Source: Prolixibacteraceae bacterium
GTDB taxonomy: Bacteria; Bacteroidota; Bacteroidia; Bacteroidales; Prolixibacteraceae
Assembly (NCBI GenBank): GCA_019459485.1
Contig: JAIBEZ010000044.1
Location: 1-64,000 of the forward strand
Reading direction: 5' to 3'
DNA: 64,000 nt
A program made the translations under genes and the position numbers. Below are positions 9,009-16,781 of the stretch, piece after piece (the stretch's first letter is position 1; each line of letters starts with the position of its first letter). Under the pieces are notes generated by a model that was not told where the DNA came from, ran no database searches, and saw only the letters and a program-made list of their open reading frames with translations.

Positions 9009-9139
9009 TTCAAATTTCGGGAATGGCAACAATGCTGAACACAGTGCCGCAAATGAAAGAGATATTTATAGCTAATATTTATTACAAGTATCGATTTACT
9101 AAAATACATGGTGTAGAATGCAGGGAAACAGCTTATTCG

Positions 9140-9246
9140 TGGCGATATCCTTTGCCGTCTGGCTTTAGCCGACGGACAAAAAGACGATAAAAAAACCGTC
9201 CGCGCGAAAGCCTTTTTCATAGCAAAATCCACTTTTCAGACGAAAC
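9140..9246. repeat. Composite palindromic repeat, copy 3 (intergenic)
   Basis: GCGATATCCTTTGC, a CCGTC/GACGG hairpin (GTCTGGCTTTAGCCGAC), spacer, ACCGTCCGCGCG, ~30 nt, TTTCAGACG. Same module order as 3637-3763 but with a different hairpin body. Confidence 0.7.
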
Positions 9247-9483
9247 AGAATTCGGCTTCAAAAAAGTAGTTATATAAGAGAAAGAACAAAACCAATATAG
9301 TCAAACCTTATTAAATCCGATCAGAAGACAATCAACCCGAAATAAGGTAATAAGGTTGTGGACTGTGAACATGGTTTTTCTACTGAGGTTGCCATTTAAA
9401 ATAAGGTTTTAAGAAAAGGCGATCAATGTTATTTGGGTGCGTAAACATTACAATATATTTCTACAAAACGTTATAGCGCCAAA

Positions 9484-9517
9484 AATCCCGACAAGTTTGC
9501 TGAAAACTGTCGGGATT
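9484..9517 (-). terminator. Intrinsic terminator of the ExbB-like gene
   Basis: AATCCCGACA and TGTCGGGATT form a 10-bp perfect stem with a 14-base loop; T-rich on the minus strand after the stem. Confidence 0.8.
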
Positions 9518-9543
9518 CATCTGTCTGTTAGCCATTTGCCTTT

Positions 9544-9921
9544 TCAGTTTTTCATTCTCCGGAGATTAATTTCTTTCAAAATACCCCATAAAAGTAATGA
9601 AAGTATAAAAAGGATCGTCCCATAAATCGGAGGGATCATACTCACTTTGAACCCTCCGGCGATTACTGAGGGATCAACGTCCCCTACCTTTTGAATAAAA
9701 TCCATGGCCAGGAAAAGACCGAGTCCTTGCCCTAAAATTCCGACTACCAGCGACAAGCTGCCAAAAAGAAGAATATAATTCAACTGGAGTAAGTCGAATT
9801 CCTTTTTTGAGAGCATCCTGAAAATTTTATATCCGGAAGCAAGCAGCATTAGTAAACCACAAATTGAAATGACAACCATGAATCCTGGGCCACCCTCATA
9901 AAAAAGCTGAAAGAGTTTCAT
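9544..9921 (-). CDS. MotA/TolQ/ExbB-like small membrane protein
   Basis: 125 aa with three predicted membrane helices (~residues 13-33, 47-72, 96-114). Its layout of a GPGFM N-terminus, a GQGLG helix and an SMIPPIYG segment entering the last helix resembles the MotA/TolQ/ExbB proton-channel family, but it is shorter than true ExbB (~200-270 aa) and no ExbD or TolR partner is adjacent. Proton conduction is therefore not established. It has its own TACGTTTG promoter box and a downstream terminator, so it is a single-gene unit. Confidence 0.65.
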   Translation of the reverse strand: MKLFQLFYEGGPGFMVVISICGLLMLLASGYKIFRMLSKKEFDLLQLNYILLFGSLSLVVGILGQGLGLFLAMDFIQKVGDVDPSVIAGGFKVSMIPPIYGTILFILSLLLWGILKEINLRRMKN

Positions 9922-9951
9922 ATTTTATAAATTTAGAGATTAATATTGAAA

Positions 9952-9959
9952 CAAACGTA
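9952..9959 (-). promoter_or_regulatory. Promoter -7 box of the ExbB-like gene
   Basis: TACGTTTG on the minus strand, 30 bases upstream of the ATG at 9921; fits TAnnTTTG. Confidence 0.5.
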
Positions 9960-10134
9960 CAGGTACATGCTATCATTCTGAAATTTTATCGACAGACAAC
10001 ATAACTGACCGGGCTTTCAGCAAAAAAGCGAAAAGTTTCAAAAATCAGTTGTATCCATAGCAAAAAAGGTAATCTACCGATCGCACTTTATTTCTCCGGA
10101 ACAATTGTGTACTTTCAACAATCTTTTTTTTCGG

Positions 10135-11235
10135 ATGGTGAAAACTTTATTCAACTACATCGACTTCAACAGAAAAACAGAACGGATAATCAGTCACGTG
10201 GTTTTCTGGATTGCTGCGTACTTTTTTTTCGTCGTTTTCTACGGAAGAACCAGCCGTGACTATCAAACGACCATCATTTTTGTTTCCTTCCTTTTCCCAA
10301 TTGCTATTGCTTCGACTTATCTCCTGATATATTACCTGATTCCAAAATTCCTGCTTCAGGAACGAAAGGCATTGTTTTTTTTGTTGTTGGTATATTTGAT
10401 CATCATTACCGGATGGCTTTCGGAATTGATCAGTCTGTTTATCTTTATAATAATTGCAGATTACAAGGTTGCCTCAACCGCCCCAATTACCTTTGACAGT
10501 CTTTCGCTTATAGTTGGGTTATATTTTGTCAATCTCATTGCAGTGGCTATCAAACAAGTTAAACGTGCTTTTTTAATGCAGCAAAAAAGCACCGACCTGG
10601 AACAGAAAAAACTTGAAACTGAGCTTAAACTGAAGGAAGCTGAACTTAATTTGCTAAAGGCACAGATTCATCCCCATTTTCTTTTCAACACGCTGAATAA
10701 CTTGTATGGATTGGCCCTGGAAAAATCGGAACTTGCCCCCGATCTTGTGTTACGGATTTCTGACTTGCTGGATTATATGCTCTATAAATGCAACCAGCCA
10801 AAAGTTGATCTGCAAAACGAGCTGAAACACCTGCAGAATTATATTGAAATTGAACAACTAAGATATGGAGAACGGCTACAGATCGGAATAAACTTTACGG
10901 GTGAAGCTGGCAATCTTCAAATTGCACCGATGCTTCTTCTCCCCTTTGTTGAAAATGCGTTCAAACACGGTGTGAGCAAACAAATCAGCCAACCGTATAT
11001 CCGGATGAATATTGGCATTCAGGATTTGCGGCTTCATCTTTTTCTGGAAAACAGCTACAATGGTGAAGTGCAAAAGGAAGAAGATTATTCAAAAGGGATC
11101 GGGCTGAAAAATGTCAAAAAAAGGCTTGAAATGCTTTATCCTGAAAAATACAGTTTGTCGGTTTCGAATGAAGAAACGATCTTTATAGTTGATTTATCGA
11201 TTCTGCTTGAACCAAATACAACAATTAAACAATGA
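10135..11235 (+). CDS. LytS-type sensor histidine kinase
   Basis: About 366 aa. Four membrane helices occupy the first ~150 residues, a coiled linker follows, then the His_kinase core with HPHFLFNTLN (phosphoacceptor H) and the ATP-binding N-box LPFVENAFKHG. The cytoplasmic kinase phosphorylates the response regulator encoded next. The frame extends upstream to a TTG at 10105, but the ATG at 10135 after TCGG gives the usual start. Its TGA overlaps the ATG of the regulator, indicating translational coupling. The input signal is unknown. Confidence 0.9.
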   Translation: MVKTLFNYIDFNRKTERIISHVVFWIAAYFFFVVFYGRTSRDYQTTIIFVSFLFPIAIASTYLLIYYLIPKFLLQERKALFFLLLVYLIIITGWLSELISLFIFIIIADYKVASTAPITFDSLSLIVGLYFVNLIAVAIKQVKRAFLMQQKSTDLEQKKLETELKLKEAELNLLKAQIHPHFLFNTLNNLYGLALEKSELAPDLVLRISDLLDYMLYKCNQPKVDLQNELKHLQNYIEIEQLRYGERLQIGINFTGEAGNLQIAPMLLLPFVENAFKHGVSKQISQPYIRMNIGIQDLRLHLFLENSYNGEVQKEEDYSKGIGLKNVKKRLEMLYPEKYSLSVSNEETIFIVDLSILLEPNTTIKQ

Positions 11236-11951
11236 CGAAATACCGATGCCTGATTGTTGACGACGAACCAATTGCGATTCGTGTAGTTAGAAACCATTTA
11301 CAGAATTTCTCAAATATCGGGGTGGTTGGCGAATGTACCAATGCCATTGATGCGATCAGGCTTTTAACCGACCAACCGGTCGATCTTATTTTTCTTGACA
11401 TTCAGATGCCCCAGCTTACAGGACTTGAACTGATCAGGAGTTTGCAGCATCCCCCGCTGATTATTTTTACAACTGCTTTTCGCGATTTTGCGGTTGATGC
11501 CTTCGAGCTGGGAGTCGTCGATTATTTGCTGAAACCTTTTTCACTGGCGCGTTTTGCAAAAGCCATCAGCAAGTTTTATCAACAGATAAGCGAAAACAAT
11601 ACTGTTTCATCTTCCGGCGAACTACCGGATCTTCATGAGTATATTTTCCTTAAAGCGGATAAGAAAATTTATAAGATTGATCCGGCAGACCTTACTTATA
11701 TCGAAAGCTTGGGCGATTATGTAATTGCCCATACCAGAACCGGTAAAATCACTACGAAGGAACGCATCAGCAGCATATATGAAAAATTGCCGCGCAATAA
11801 ATTTCTCAGAATCCACCGTAGTTACATCGTATCAATTCGATACATCGATGCTGTACTCTCAGGATGTGTTGAGATTGGGGCTCAGAAAATTCCCATTGGG
11901 AGGAATTACAAGGATCAGGTAGAAGTATTCCTTGCTCAACAGAGCAAATAA
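11232..11951 (+). CDS. LytTR-family response regulator
   Basis: 239 aa. The receiver domain (residues ~4-115) has the acidic pair DDE near the N-terminus, phosphoacceptor D in FLDIQMP and K in LLKPF. A LytTR DNA-binding domain occupies ~140-235 (FLKADKKIYKI, YIESLGDYV, HRSYIVS). It overlaps the kinase gene by 4 bases. LytTR regulators bind paired direct repeats in promoters; no target is evident here. The next gene lies 277 bases downstream across an inverted repeat. Confidence 0.93.
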   Translation: MTKYRCLIVDDEPIAIRVVRNHLQNFSNIGVVGECTNAIDAIRLLTDQPVDLIFLDIQMPQLTGLELIRSLQHPPLIIFTTAFRDFAVDAFELGVVDYLLKPFSLARFAKAISKFYQQISENNTVSSSGELPDLHEYIFLKADKKIYKIDPADLTYIESLGDYVIAHTRTGKITTKERISSIYEKLPRNKFLRIHRSYIVSIRYIDAVLSGCVEIGAQKIPIGRNYKDQVEVFLAQQSK

Positions 11952-12035
11952 ATGCCCTCGTTATCCGTTTCAGGTTGAATATGCCTACATTTACGGCTTC
12001 AAAAAAAAGTAAAATGAATAACCGATTGTTTACCT

Positions 12036-12193
12036 GGGATATCCTTTGCCGTCAGCTTGAGCTGACGGATAGAATGTTGAGTGATGCTAATGGCTTTAGC
12101 CACAGCTTTTAGGGCTAAAGCCCTGTTCCCTCATCTTCATTTTATCCGTCCCGATGGATCGGGACGGCAAAGGATATCGCCTCAACATTCAAC
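12036..12193. repeat. Inverted pair of palindromic repeats (large imperfect cruciform)
   Basis: Left arm GGATATCCTTTGCCGTCAG...CTGACGGA and right arm ATCCGTCCCGAT...GGGACGGCAAAGGATATC are in opposite orientations. They enclose a GGCTTTAGCC / GGGCTAAAGCC hairpin, and outer segments GAATGTTGAG and CTCAACATTC also pair. The whole 158-bp segment fills most of the gap between the LytTR regulator and the DUF6452 gene. Confidence 0.8.
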
Positions 12194-12228
12194 TGTTTCG
12201 GTAAAAAACAGATAAAAAAGTAAACCGA

Positions 12229-12687
12229 ATGAAGCGATTATTGTATCTTGTATTTATCCTGATGGTTTTTGCAGCTTGCAAGGAAGTATTTGAGGCGCCG
12301 CCTCAATCGCTGCTTCAGGCTTCATTCTATCATTCGGAAACCAAAAAGCCGGTTAGCCCCGTAATTACGGTGCTGGGAGTCGGACTCGACAGCCTTTGGG
12401 TGAATGAAACAAGTTTGACGGAAATCCTGTTGCCCATGACGATCAAAGACACGACCCAATTTATTATTTGGCTCGATTCGAAATCGGACGTCATCACTTT
12501 TGTACACGAAACAACCCGGAAGTATGATTCGATGGAAACCGGGTTCTATTATGAATATGCATTGCAGTCGGTCAGATTTACACAAAACAGGATTGATTCC
12601 GTCGAAATTATTGATAGCCTGGTAACCACAAAATGGAATGAAAATATTAAGCTTTACATTCATCCTCTTCCTGCTGGCGGCAATTAG
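12229..12687 (+). CDS. DUF6452-family lipoprotein
   Basis: 152 aa with a lipoprotein signal (lipobox VFAAC, Cys at ~residue 17), followed by one compact beta-rich domain. I place it in DUF6452, a Bacteroidota lipoprotein family of unknown function usually encoded beside DUF6048. It is presumably anchored in the outer membrane or periplasm. The 3' end overlaps the next gene by 50 bases, so the two are translated from one transcript. Family assignment is from memory of the family pair; no function is claimed. Confidence 0.75.
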   Translation: MKRLLYLVFILMVFAACKEVFEAPPQSLLQASFYHSETKKPVSPVITVLGVGLDSLWVNETSLTEILLPMTIKDTTQFIIWLDSKSDVITFVHETTRKYDSMETGFYYEYALQSVRFTQNRIDSVEIIDSLVTTKWNENIKLYIHPLPAGGN

Positions 12688-13360
12688 CTACGGGCAGGCA
12701 GAACCGGAGAAAAAATTAAAACCGAAACGGACTGACAATTACATCCACATGCGGGGAATCCGTGTGGGATTTGATGTAACGCGCCCGTTTATGGATTTGT
12801 GGACAAAGGGAAGCCGCTATGGCACAGAATTCTCAGCCGACATGGAATTGATGCCCAATTGGTTTGGGGTATTCGAAACCGGTTACGATGACATGAGCAT
12901 CAAAACCAGCCATGTTGATTACAAAAGCAACGGAAATTATTCGCGCATTGGGTTCGACTACAATTTCCTTCAGGCTGAAAACAAAGATGACAAAGATATT
13001 TTCTATGTTGGAATGAGGTACGCTTTTGCATTTTCGAGACAACAGGTCGATCAGTACATGATTGATTCCTATTGGGGAACAGAGACCGGGAGTTTCGGAA
13101 ATCAGAGCTATTTCGGGCACTGGGCCGAGGTGCTGATTGGGATTAAAGGAGAAGTATTCAACAATTTCTACATGGGCTGGTCCATTCGCGGAAAAGTAAA
13201 GCTCAATGTCAAAGATCTTGGGTTACCACCGGTTTACTTTATTCCCGGTTTCGGAAAGGCAGACAAAGGATTCAATCTCGATTTTACGTATTCGGTTTAT
13301 TACAATATTCCGTGGGATTTCCGCAAATGGAATGGTCCAACGACGGATATTAACAGGTAG
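12638..13360 (+). CDS. DUF6048-family outer-membrane beta-barrel protein
   Basis: 240 aa with a signal peptide (MKILSFTFILFLLAA, cleavage near ISYGQA) and alternating beta-strand character with a closing aromatic-rich segment, consistent with a small outer-membrane barrel. Matches DUF6048 in length and partner gene. The stop codon at 13358-13360 sits at the first copy of a GTAGAGACAAGGCATTG repeat. Unknown function; co-expression with the DUF6452 lipoprotein suggests a complex. Confidence 0.75.
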   Translation: MKILSFTFILFLLAAISYGQAEPEKKLKPKRTDNYIHMRGIRVGFDVTRPFMDLWTKGSRYGTEFSADMELMPNWFGVFETGYDDMSIKTSHVDYKSNGNYSRIGFDYNFLQAENKDDKDIFYVGMRYAFAFSRQQVDQYMIDSYWGTETGSFGNQSYFGHWAEVLIGIKGEVFNNFYMGWSIRGKVKLNVKDLGLPPVYFIPGFGKADKGFNLDFTYSVYYNIPWDFRKWNGPTTDINR

Positions 13361-13403
13361 AGACAAGGCATTGGGTAGAGACAAGGCATTGCCTTGTCTC
13401 TAC
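13357..13403. repeat. GTAGAGACAAGGCATTG direct/inverted repeat
   Basis: Two direct copies (13357-13373 and 13375-13391), the second closed by the inverted arm GCCTTGTCTCTAC. A dispersed-repeat-like palindrome just downstream of DUF6048. Confidence 0.7.
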
Positions 13404-13417
13404 CTAACAGATATAAC

Positions 13418-13446
13418 AAAAATGACCGGTAATTCCGGTCATTTTT
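13418..13446. terminator. Bidirectional intrinsic terminator
   Basis: AAAAATGACCGG / CCGGTCATTTTT stem with a 5-base loop between convergent genes (DUF6048 and the small secreted protein at 13475). T-runs on both strands. Confidence 0.85.
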
Positions 13447-13474
13447 GTTATTCTAAACTCATAAAGAGATACGT

Positions 13475-13660
13475 TTATTTTTTATCTCCGCAGCAAGCTT
13501 TTTTAGTTGCAGCAGGACATTCTTTTGATTTTGGACAATCTTTCTTTTCTTCTGTTTTCTGTTCTGTTTTTGCTTTTTTGTCTTTAGGTGCAGCAGTTAC
13601 AGTTGAGGCAGTTAAACCCATTGTGAATACAACTGCTAAAATCAATGCTAATTTTTTCAT
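13475..13660 (-). CDS. Small secreted Cys/Lys-rich protein (61 aa)
   Basis: 61 aa: a clear signal peptide (MKKLALILAVVFTMGLTA...), then a mature ~38-residue Lys-rich tail with four cysteines in CPKSKEC and KACCGDKK. I do not recognise a named family. A paralogue with the same signal sequence lies directly upstream at 13910-14080, and each has its own terminator. The Cys pairs could bind metal or form disulfides; that is speculation. Confidence 0.8.
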   Translation of the reverse strand: MKKLALILAVVFTMGLTASTVTAAPKDKKAKTEQKTEEKKDCPKSKECPAATKKACCGDKK

Positions 13661-13860
13661 GTTTTATTTATTTTATTGGTTAATTATAAATTCAGGTGCA
13701 ATTTATGCACTTTCAATTGATCTTCAACAGTCGTTAACAATTATTTAGAATTAAATTACATAAATCTATCAGGATTGTTATGCCCCGGCGGAGCAGAATA
13801 TTTATGGAATTGGGAAATAGATTCTGGAAACCACGAGTGGCTAAATGTTATAAACAAAAA

Positions 13861-13880
13861 TGACCAGCAGGGCTGGTCAA
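13861..13880 (-). terminator. Terminator of the 56-aa secreted protein gene
   Basis: TGACCAGC / GCTGGTCA 8-bp stem with a 3-base loop, flanked by AAAAA on the left (T-run on the minus strand). Confidence 0.75.
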
Positions 13881-13909
13881 ATTTGTTTATCTTAAACTTA
13901 CAAAGAGAA

Positions 13910-14080
13910 TTATTTCTTTTCAGCTGGTTTTTCAGCTTTTTTCTCTCCACTGCAATCCTTTTTTTCTTTGCTGCAGCATTCTTTCTTTTTTGCATCATCT
14001 TTAACTGTTGAAGCAGTTACTGCTGAAGTAGCCAATCCCATTGTGAAAGCTACTGCTAATACCATTGCTAATTTTTTCAT
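13910..14080 (-). CDS. Small secreted Cys/Lys-rich protein (56 aa), paralogue of 13475-13660
   Basis: Translates from ATG 14080 to TAA 13912-13910 as 56 aa: signal peptide MKKLAMVLAVAFTMGLA followed by a mature part with KECCSKEKKDCSGEKK. The signal sequence is almost the same as that of the neighbour, and both mature parts are Lys-rich with three or four Cys. An overlapping 80-codon frame on the same strand is only a shadow. Likely a recent tandem duplication that diverged in the mature part. Confidence 0.8.
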   Translation of the reverse strand: MKKLAMVLAVAFTMGLATSAVTASTVKDDAKKKECCSKEKKDCSGEKKAEKPAEKK

Positions 14081-14188
14081 GTTGACTAATTTTAATTGTT
14101 AATATTAAATTCTTCGGCAAGCTATGAAGATTTAAATTAACTGCAAAGCACGTTAACAATTATTTAGAATAATTCTAAATAAGGAATT

Positions 14189-15574
14189 TTAGCAATACAT
14201 ATCGTGTTTGCCTTTTTTTACCTTTTCGAGCAGATTTACAGCACGTTCGCGGGCAATTCCATCCATCGAATCAATGATGTCATCTATCAGGTCTTCCCCA
14301 ATCAGACGGGTTTCATACGAAGCGTAATCCATCAGGTATTCCATAAAAGTTGAAATGGCATTTGGTCCACAGTGATTCTTGATGTCGCCCGGTTTGGCGC
14401 GATCCATAAAATCCTGACCAGTTCTGCCCAACCGATAACAACCGGTGCAGAAAGATGGGATGTAACCCATTTCTGCCACATCGCGAATCACTTCATCGAG
14501 GTCGCGGTGGTCGCCCAAACAAAACTGGCTGCCGTCGTCCTCGTGCAGCGAATCGGTGTATCCGCCCGGATTGGTGCGGCTTCCGGCTGAAATTTGTGAT
14601 ACCCCAAGTGCAAACGTTTCGCGACGCATCTGGGCAGTTTCACGGGTTGACATGATGATTCCGGTGTAAGGAACAGCCAGCCTCAGAATGGCAACAATCT
14701 TGCGGAAATCGAGATCGGCCACCGCAAAAGGCGGATGGGAGGCAATGTCCGATCCGGTAGCAGGTTCAAGTCGCGGAACGCTGATGGTGTGCGGGCCAAC
14801 CCCAAATACACGTTCGAGTTCACGGATGTGCTGCATCAGGGCAAGCAGTTCGAAACGAAAATTGTACAAACCGAAAAGGACACCGATCCCGACGTCGTCA
14901 ATTCCGGCTTCCATCGCACGGTGCAAAGCGGTCACGCGGTAATCGTAATCTTTCTTTTTACCGCCGGTGTGCACATTGTGGTATGTTTCGTGGTGGTATG
15001 TTTCCTGAAAAAGCTGGAAGGTTCCAATTTTTGCATTGTGTAGCAGTTTAAATTCAGGAACATCAAGTGGGGCTATGTTAACATTTACACGTCGGATTTC
15101 GCCATTCCCAACTTTGGCCTGATAAACCGAAGCGATCGAGTCGATTACATATTGAAAGCCTTGCTTGGGATATGATTCGCCGGCAACCAGCAGAATCCGC
15201 TTGTGTCCTTGTTTTACAAGTATTTCAGCTTCGCGCCTGATTTCGTCCTGGGTGAGCGACCGGCGGACGATTTCCTTATTTTTTGCCCTGAAAGCGCAAT
15301 AGCTGCATTCGTTTGCGCAAAGATTGGAAATGTAGAGTGGGGCAAAAATGACAAGGCGTTTCCCGTAAATTTTTTCCTTGATGTGATTTGCTTCCTCAAA
15401 AAGTTCGAATAGTTGCATCGGATCGCTGATGTTTGAAAGCACCGCCACGTCTTCCAAATCAAGCCCCTTCATTTCTTTGGCTTTGTCGAGCACATAACGA
15501 ACTTTCGCAGGGTCCGGCTTTTTATGTTGTTCTAAAATCCGGGCAATTTCGGCTTCGTCTATAAATGATTTCAT
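14189..15574 (-). CDS. hydG: [FeFe]-hydrogenase maturase HydG
   Basis: 461 aa radical SAM enzyme that cleaves tyrosine to supply the CO and CN ligands of the hydrogenase H-cluster precursor. The SAM-cluster motif is CANECSYC (C86, C90, C93). The auxiliary-cluster motif is CX2CX22C exactly (C376, C379, C402), which separates HydG from ThiH. The N-terminal ThiH/NocL-like region and TIM barrel are complete. HydE, HydF and the hydrogenase are not in this window, so the gene is unlinked here. A TACCTTTG box lies ~140 bases upstream. It implies H2 metabolism and anaerobic fermentation in the host. Confidence 0.95.
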   Translation of the reverse strand: MKSFIDEAEIARILEQHKKPDPAKVRYVLDKAKEMKGLDLEDVAVLSNISDPMQLFELFEEANHIKEKIYGKRLVIFAPLYISNLCANECSYCAFRAKNKEIVRRSLTQDEIRREAEILVKQGHKRILLVAGESYPKQGFQYVIDSIASVYQAKVGNGEIRRVNVNIAPLDVPEFKLLHNAKIGTFQLFQETYHHETYHNVHTGGKKKDYDYRVTALHRAMEAGIDDVGIGVLFGLYNFRFELLALMQHIRELERVFGVGPHTISVPRLEPATGSDIASHPPFAVADLDFRKIVAILRLAVPYTGIIMSTRETAQMRRETFALGVSQISAGSRTNPGGYTDSLHEDDGSQFCLGDHRDLDEVIRDVAEMGYIPSFCTGCYRLGRTGQDFMDRAKPGDIKNHCGPNAISTFMEYLMDYASYETRLIGEDLIDDIIDSMDGIARERAVNLLEKVKKGKHDMYC

Positions 15575-15589
15575 GTTTTTATTATTTGT

Positions 15590-15692
15590 TTTTTAATTGC
15601 CACATAGCCTGTCCCGATGTATCGGGAGAACTCGCCATGGATAATAATGTGTCTGTGTGAAAGTATCTCTTATGGCTCGTTTCATCGTAAAG
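15590..15692. repeat. GAACTCGCCA...TGGCTCGTTTC dispersed repeat, copy 1
   Basis: Shares TTTTAATTGCCA, a GTCCCGAT/ATCGGGA hairpin, GAACTCGCCA and TGGCTCGTTTCAT with 56122-56198. The hairpin and GAACTCGCCA occur in swapped order, which suggests a rearranged or modular element. Confidence 0.6.
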
Positions 15693-15711
15693 GAGTTGAA
15701 AATGTATAGAT

Positions 15712-15719
15712 CAAAGGTA
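15712..15719 (-). promoter_or_regulatory. Candidate hydG promoter -7 box
   Basis: TACCTTTG on the minus strand, about 140 bases upstream of the hydG ATG; the repeat at 15590-15692 would then lie in the 5' leader. Confidence 0.4.
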
Positions 15720-15830
15720 CGATACGAACATCAAAAATGAATGATATTAATGCGTCTTTATAAGGAAAAGCAAGGTATTTTCAGAGTAGTAAGGGAATAT
15801 TTAAAAATTGGCAATCTTTAGATTAAAGCT

Positions 15831-16067
15831 CTATTCATCAATTCTGTTTCTGTTTTTCTGTCGATTGGAGATCAGGTTTTCTGTAAAATCCTTCATGATT
15901 GAGATATCCATATTTTTCCATACTCCCGCAAATGATAGAATTCTTTCCTTTTTACCTGCAACCCGCTCAAGCTTTGAAACAAAATCGTCTAATTCCTTCA
16001 GTCGGCTTGAAGGAATTTTTTGGATTCTTTTTAATATCTGGCTTCGTATTTGGATATCTGTATTCAT
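15831..16067 (-). CDS. Small antitoxin-like protein (78 aa), orphan
   Basis: 78-aa helical protein: an N-terminal ILKRIQKIPSSRLKELDDFVSKLE segment, then a C-terminal WKNMD...FTENL region ending RIDE. This layout is that of small antitoxins (DUF2281-like) that precede PIN-domain toxins. An ATG overlaps the final codons but opens only a 6-codon frame (MNRALI), so no intact toxin follows. A TATTTTTG promoter box lies 24 bases upstream. I regard it as an orphan or relic antitoxin with moderate certainty. Confidence 0.55.
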   Translation of the reverse strand: MNTDIQIRSQILKRIQKIPSSRLKELDDFVSKLERVAGKKERILSFAGVWKNMDISIMKDFTENLISNRQKNRNRIDE

Positions 16068-16090
16068 CTCAATGGCTGTTATATTTGTTT

Positions 16091-16098
16091 CAAAAATA
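16091..16098 (-). promoter_or_regulatory. Promoter -7 box of the orphan antitoxin-like gene
   Basis: TATTTTTG on the minus strand, 24 bases upstream of ATG 16067. Confidence 0.45.
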
Positions 16099-16163
16099 CC
16101 AAATATTTATTTAAATTATTGTGATATACTTGCAACTAAAATTTACCTCTTGAATTAATCCTT

Positions 16164-16781
16164 ATGCACGAAATCCTGATCCGACAAATATCCATTGCCA
16201 GCGTTTCGCTTCTTAATCTGGCCATAACCATTTGGTATTGCTGGCTAACCTACAAACAAAAAATTAAACCGGCACTGGCGATGTGGATATTTTTCACCAT
16301 TGCGGTCGCTATCAGTCTTACAACTTATATGGAATCAGATAATTTCAGTTTATTCGACAATATTCTGAATACAACCGATCTGGCATTGACCGCCATTGTT
16401 TCCATCGCCATTTACATTTTCGGCGACCATACAACGCGCTTCAGCCGGTTCGACAAAGCTTGTCTCATTGCAGTATTGTTGATCGTGGGTTTCTGGTTCA
16501 TCACCAAAAATCATTTTGTAACCCATGCTTTAACACAGGGAATTCTGGTAATTGCCTATTTCCCGGTACTCAGCCGTTTGTGGAAAACCAAAAAAAACGG
16601 TGAATCGTTCCTGATTTGGACAGGCATGTTGCTGGCTCCGCTGCTGTCGTTGATATCGAGCAAAGGAACGCTGGCGACCATTTATTCTGTAAGGGCTATC
16701 GTATGCATCTCGGTGTTGATGTTGCTCATGTTACGGGTTGAATACATCGACAAAAAACAATTTGTGAGAGACCAAAATTAA
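16164..16781 (+). CDS. Polytopic membrane protein, unknown function
   Basis: 205 aa with about six predicted membrane helices separated by short loops; small charged C-terminus (VEYIDKKQFVRDQN). I do not recognise the family. It starts 97 bases from the divergent antitoxin-like gene and ends 26 bases before the XRE-cupin gene, whose promoter lies across this gene's stop codon, so the two may be separately controlled. Confidence 0.7.
   Translation: MHEILIRQISIASVSLLNLAITIWYCWLTYKQKIKPALAMWIFFTIAVAISLTTYMESDNFSLFDNILNTTDLALTAIVSIAIYIFGDHTTRFSRFDKACLIAVLLIVGFWFITKNHFVTHALTQGILVIAYFPVLSRLWKTKKNGESFLIWTGMLLAPLLSLISSKGTLATIYSVRAIVCISVLMLLMLRVEYIDKKQFVRDQN

Larger units (their letters stand above)
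8949..9543. other. Gene-free interval between lepA and the ExbB-like gene
   Basis: Contains the lepA promoter (9001-9008), a composite palindromic repeat (9140-9246), and a terminator (9484-9517) for the gene at 9544. The remaining ~230 bases are AT-rich without a supported gene. Confidence 0.6.

Noticed and set aside
8972-9232. 86-codon minus-strand ORF upstream of lepA
   Set aside because: It covers the lepA promoter and a composite repeat; no homology is recognisable.
13756-13998. 80-codon Lys-rich minus-strand ORF
   Set aside because: Frame-shifted shadow of the 56-aa secreted protein at 13910-14080, which has a signal peptide.
15808-16158. 116-codon plus-strand hydrophobic ORF
   Set aside because: Antisense of the antitoxin-like gene; no start signal or domain.
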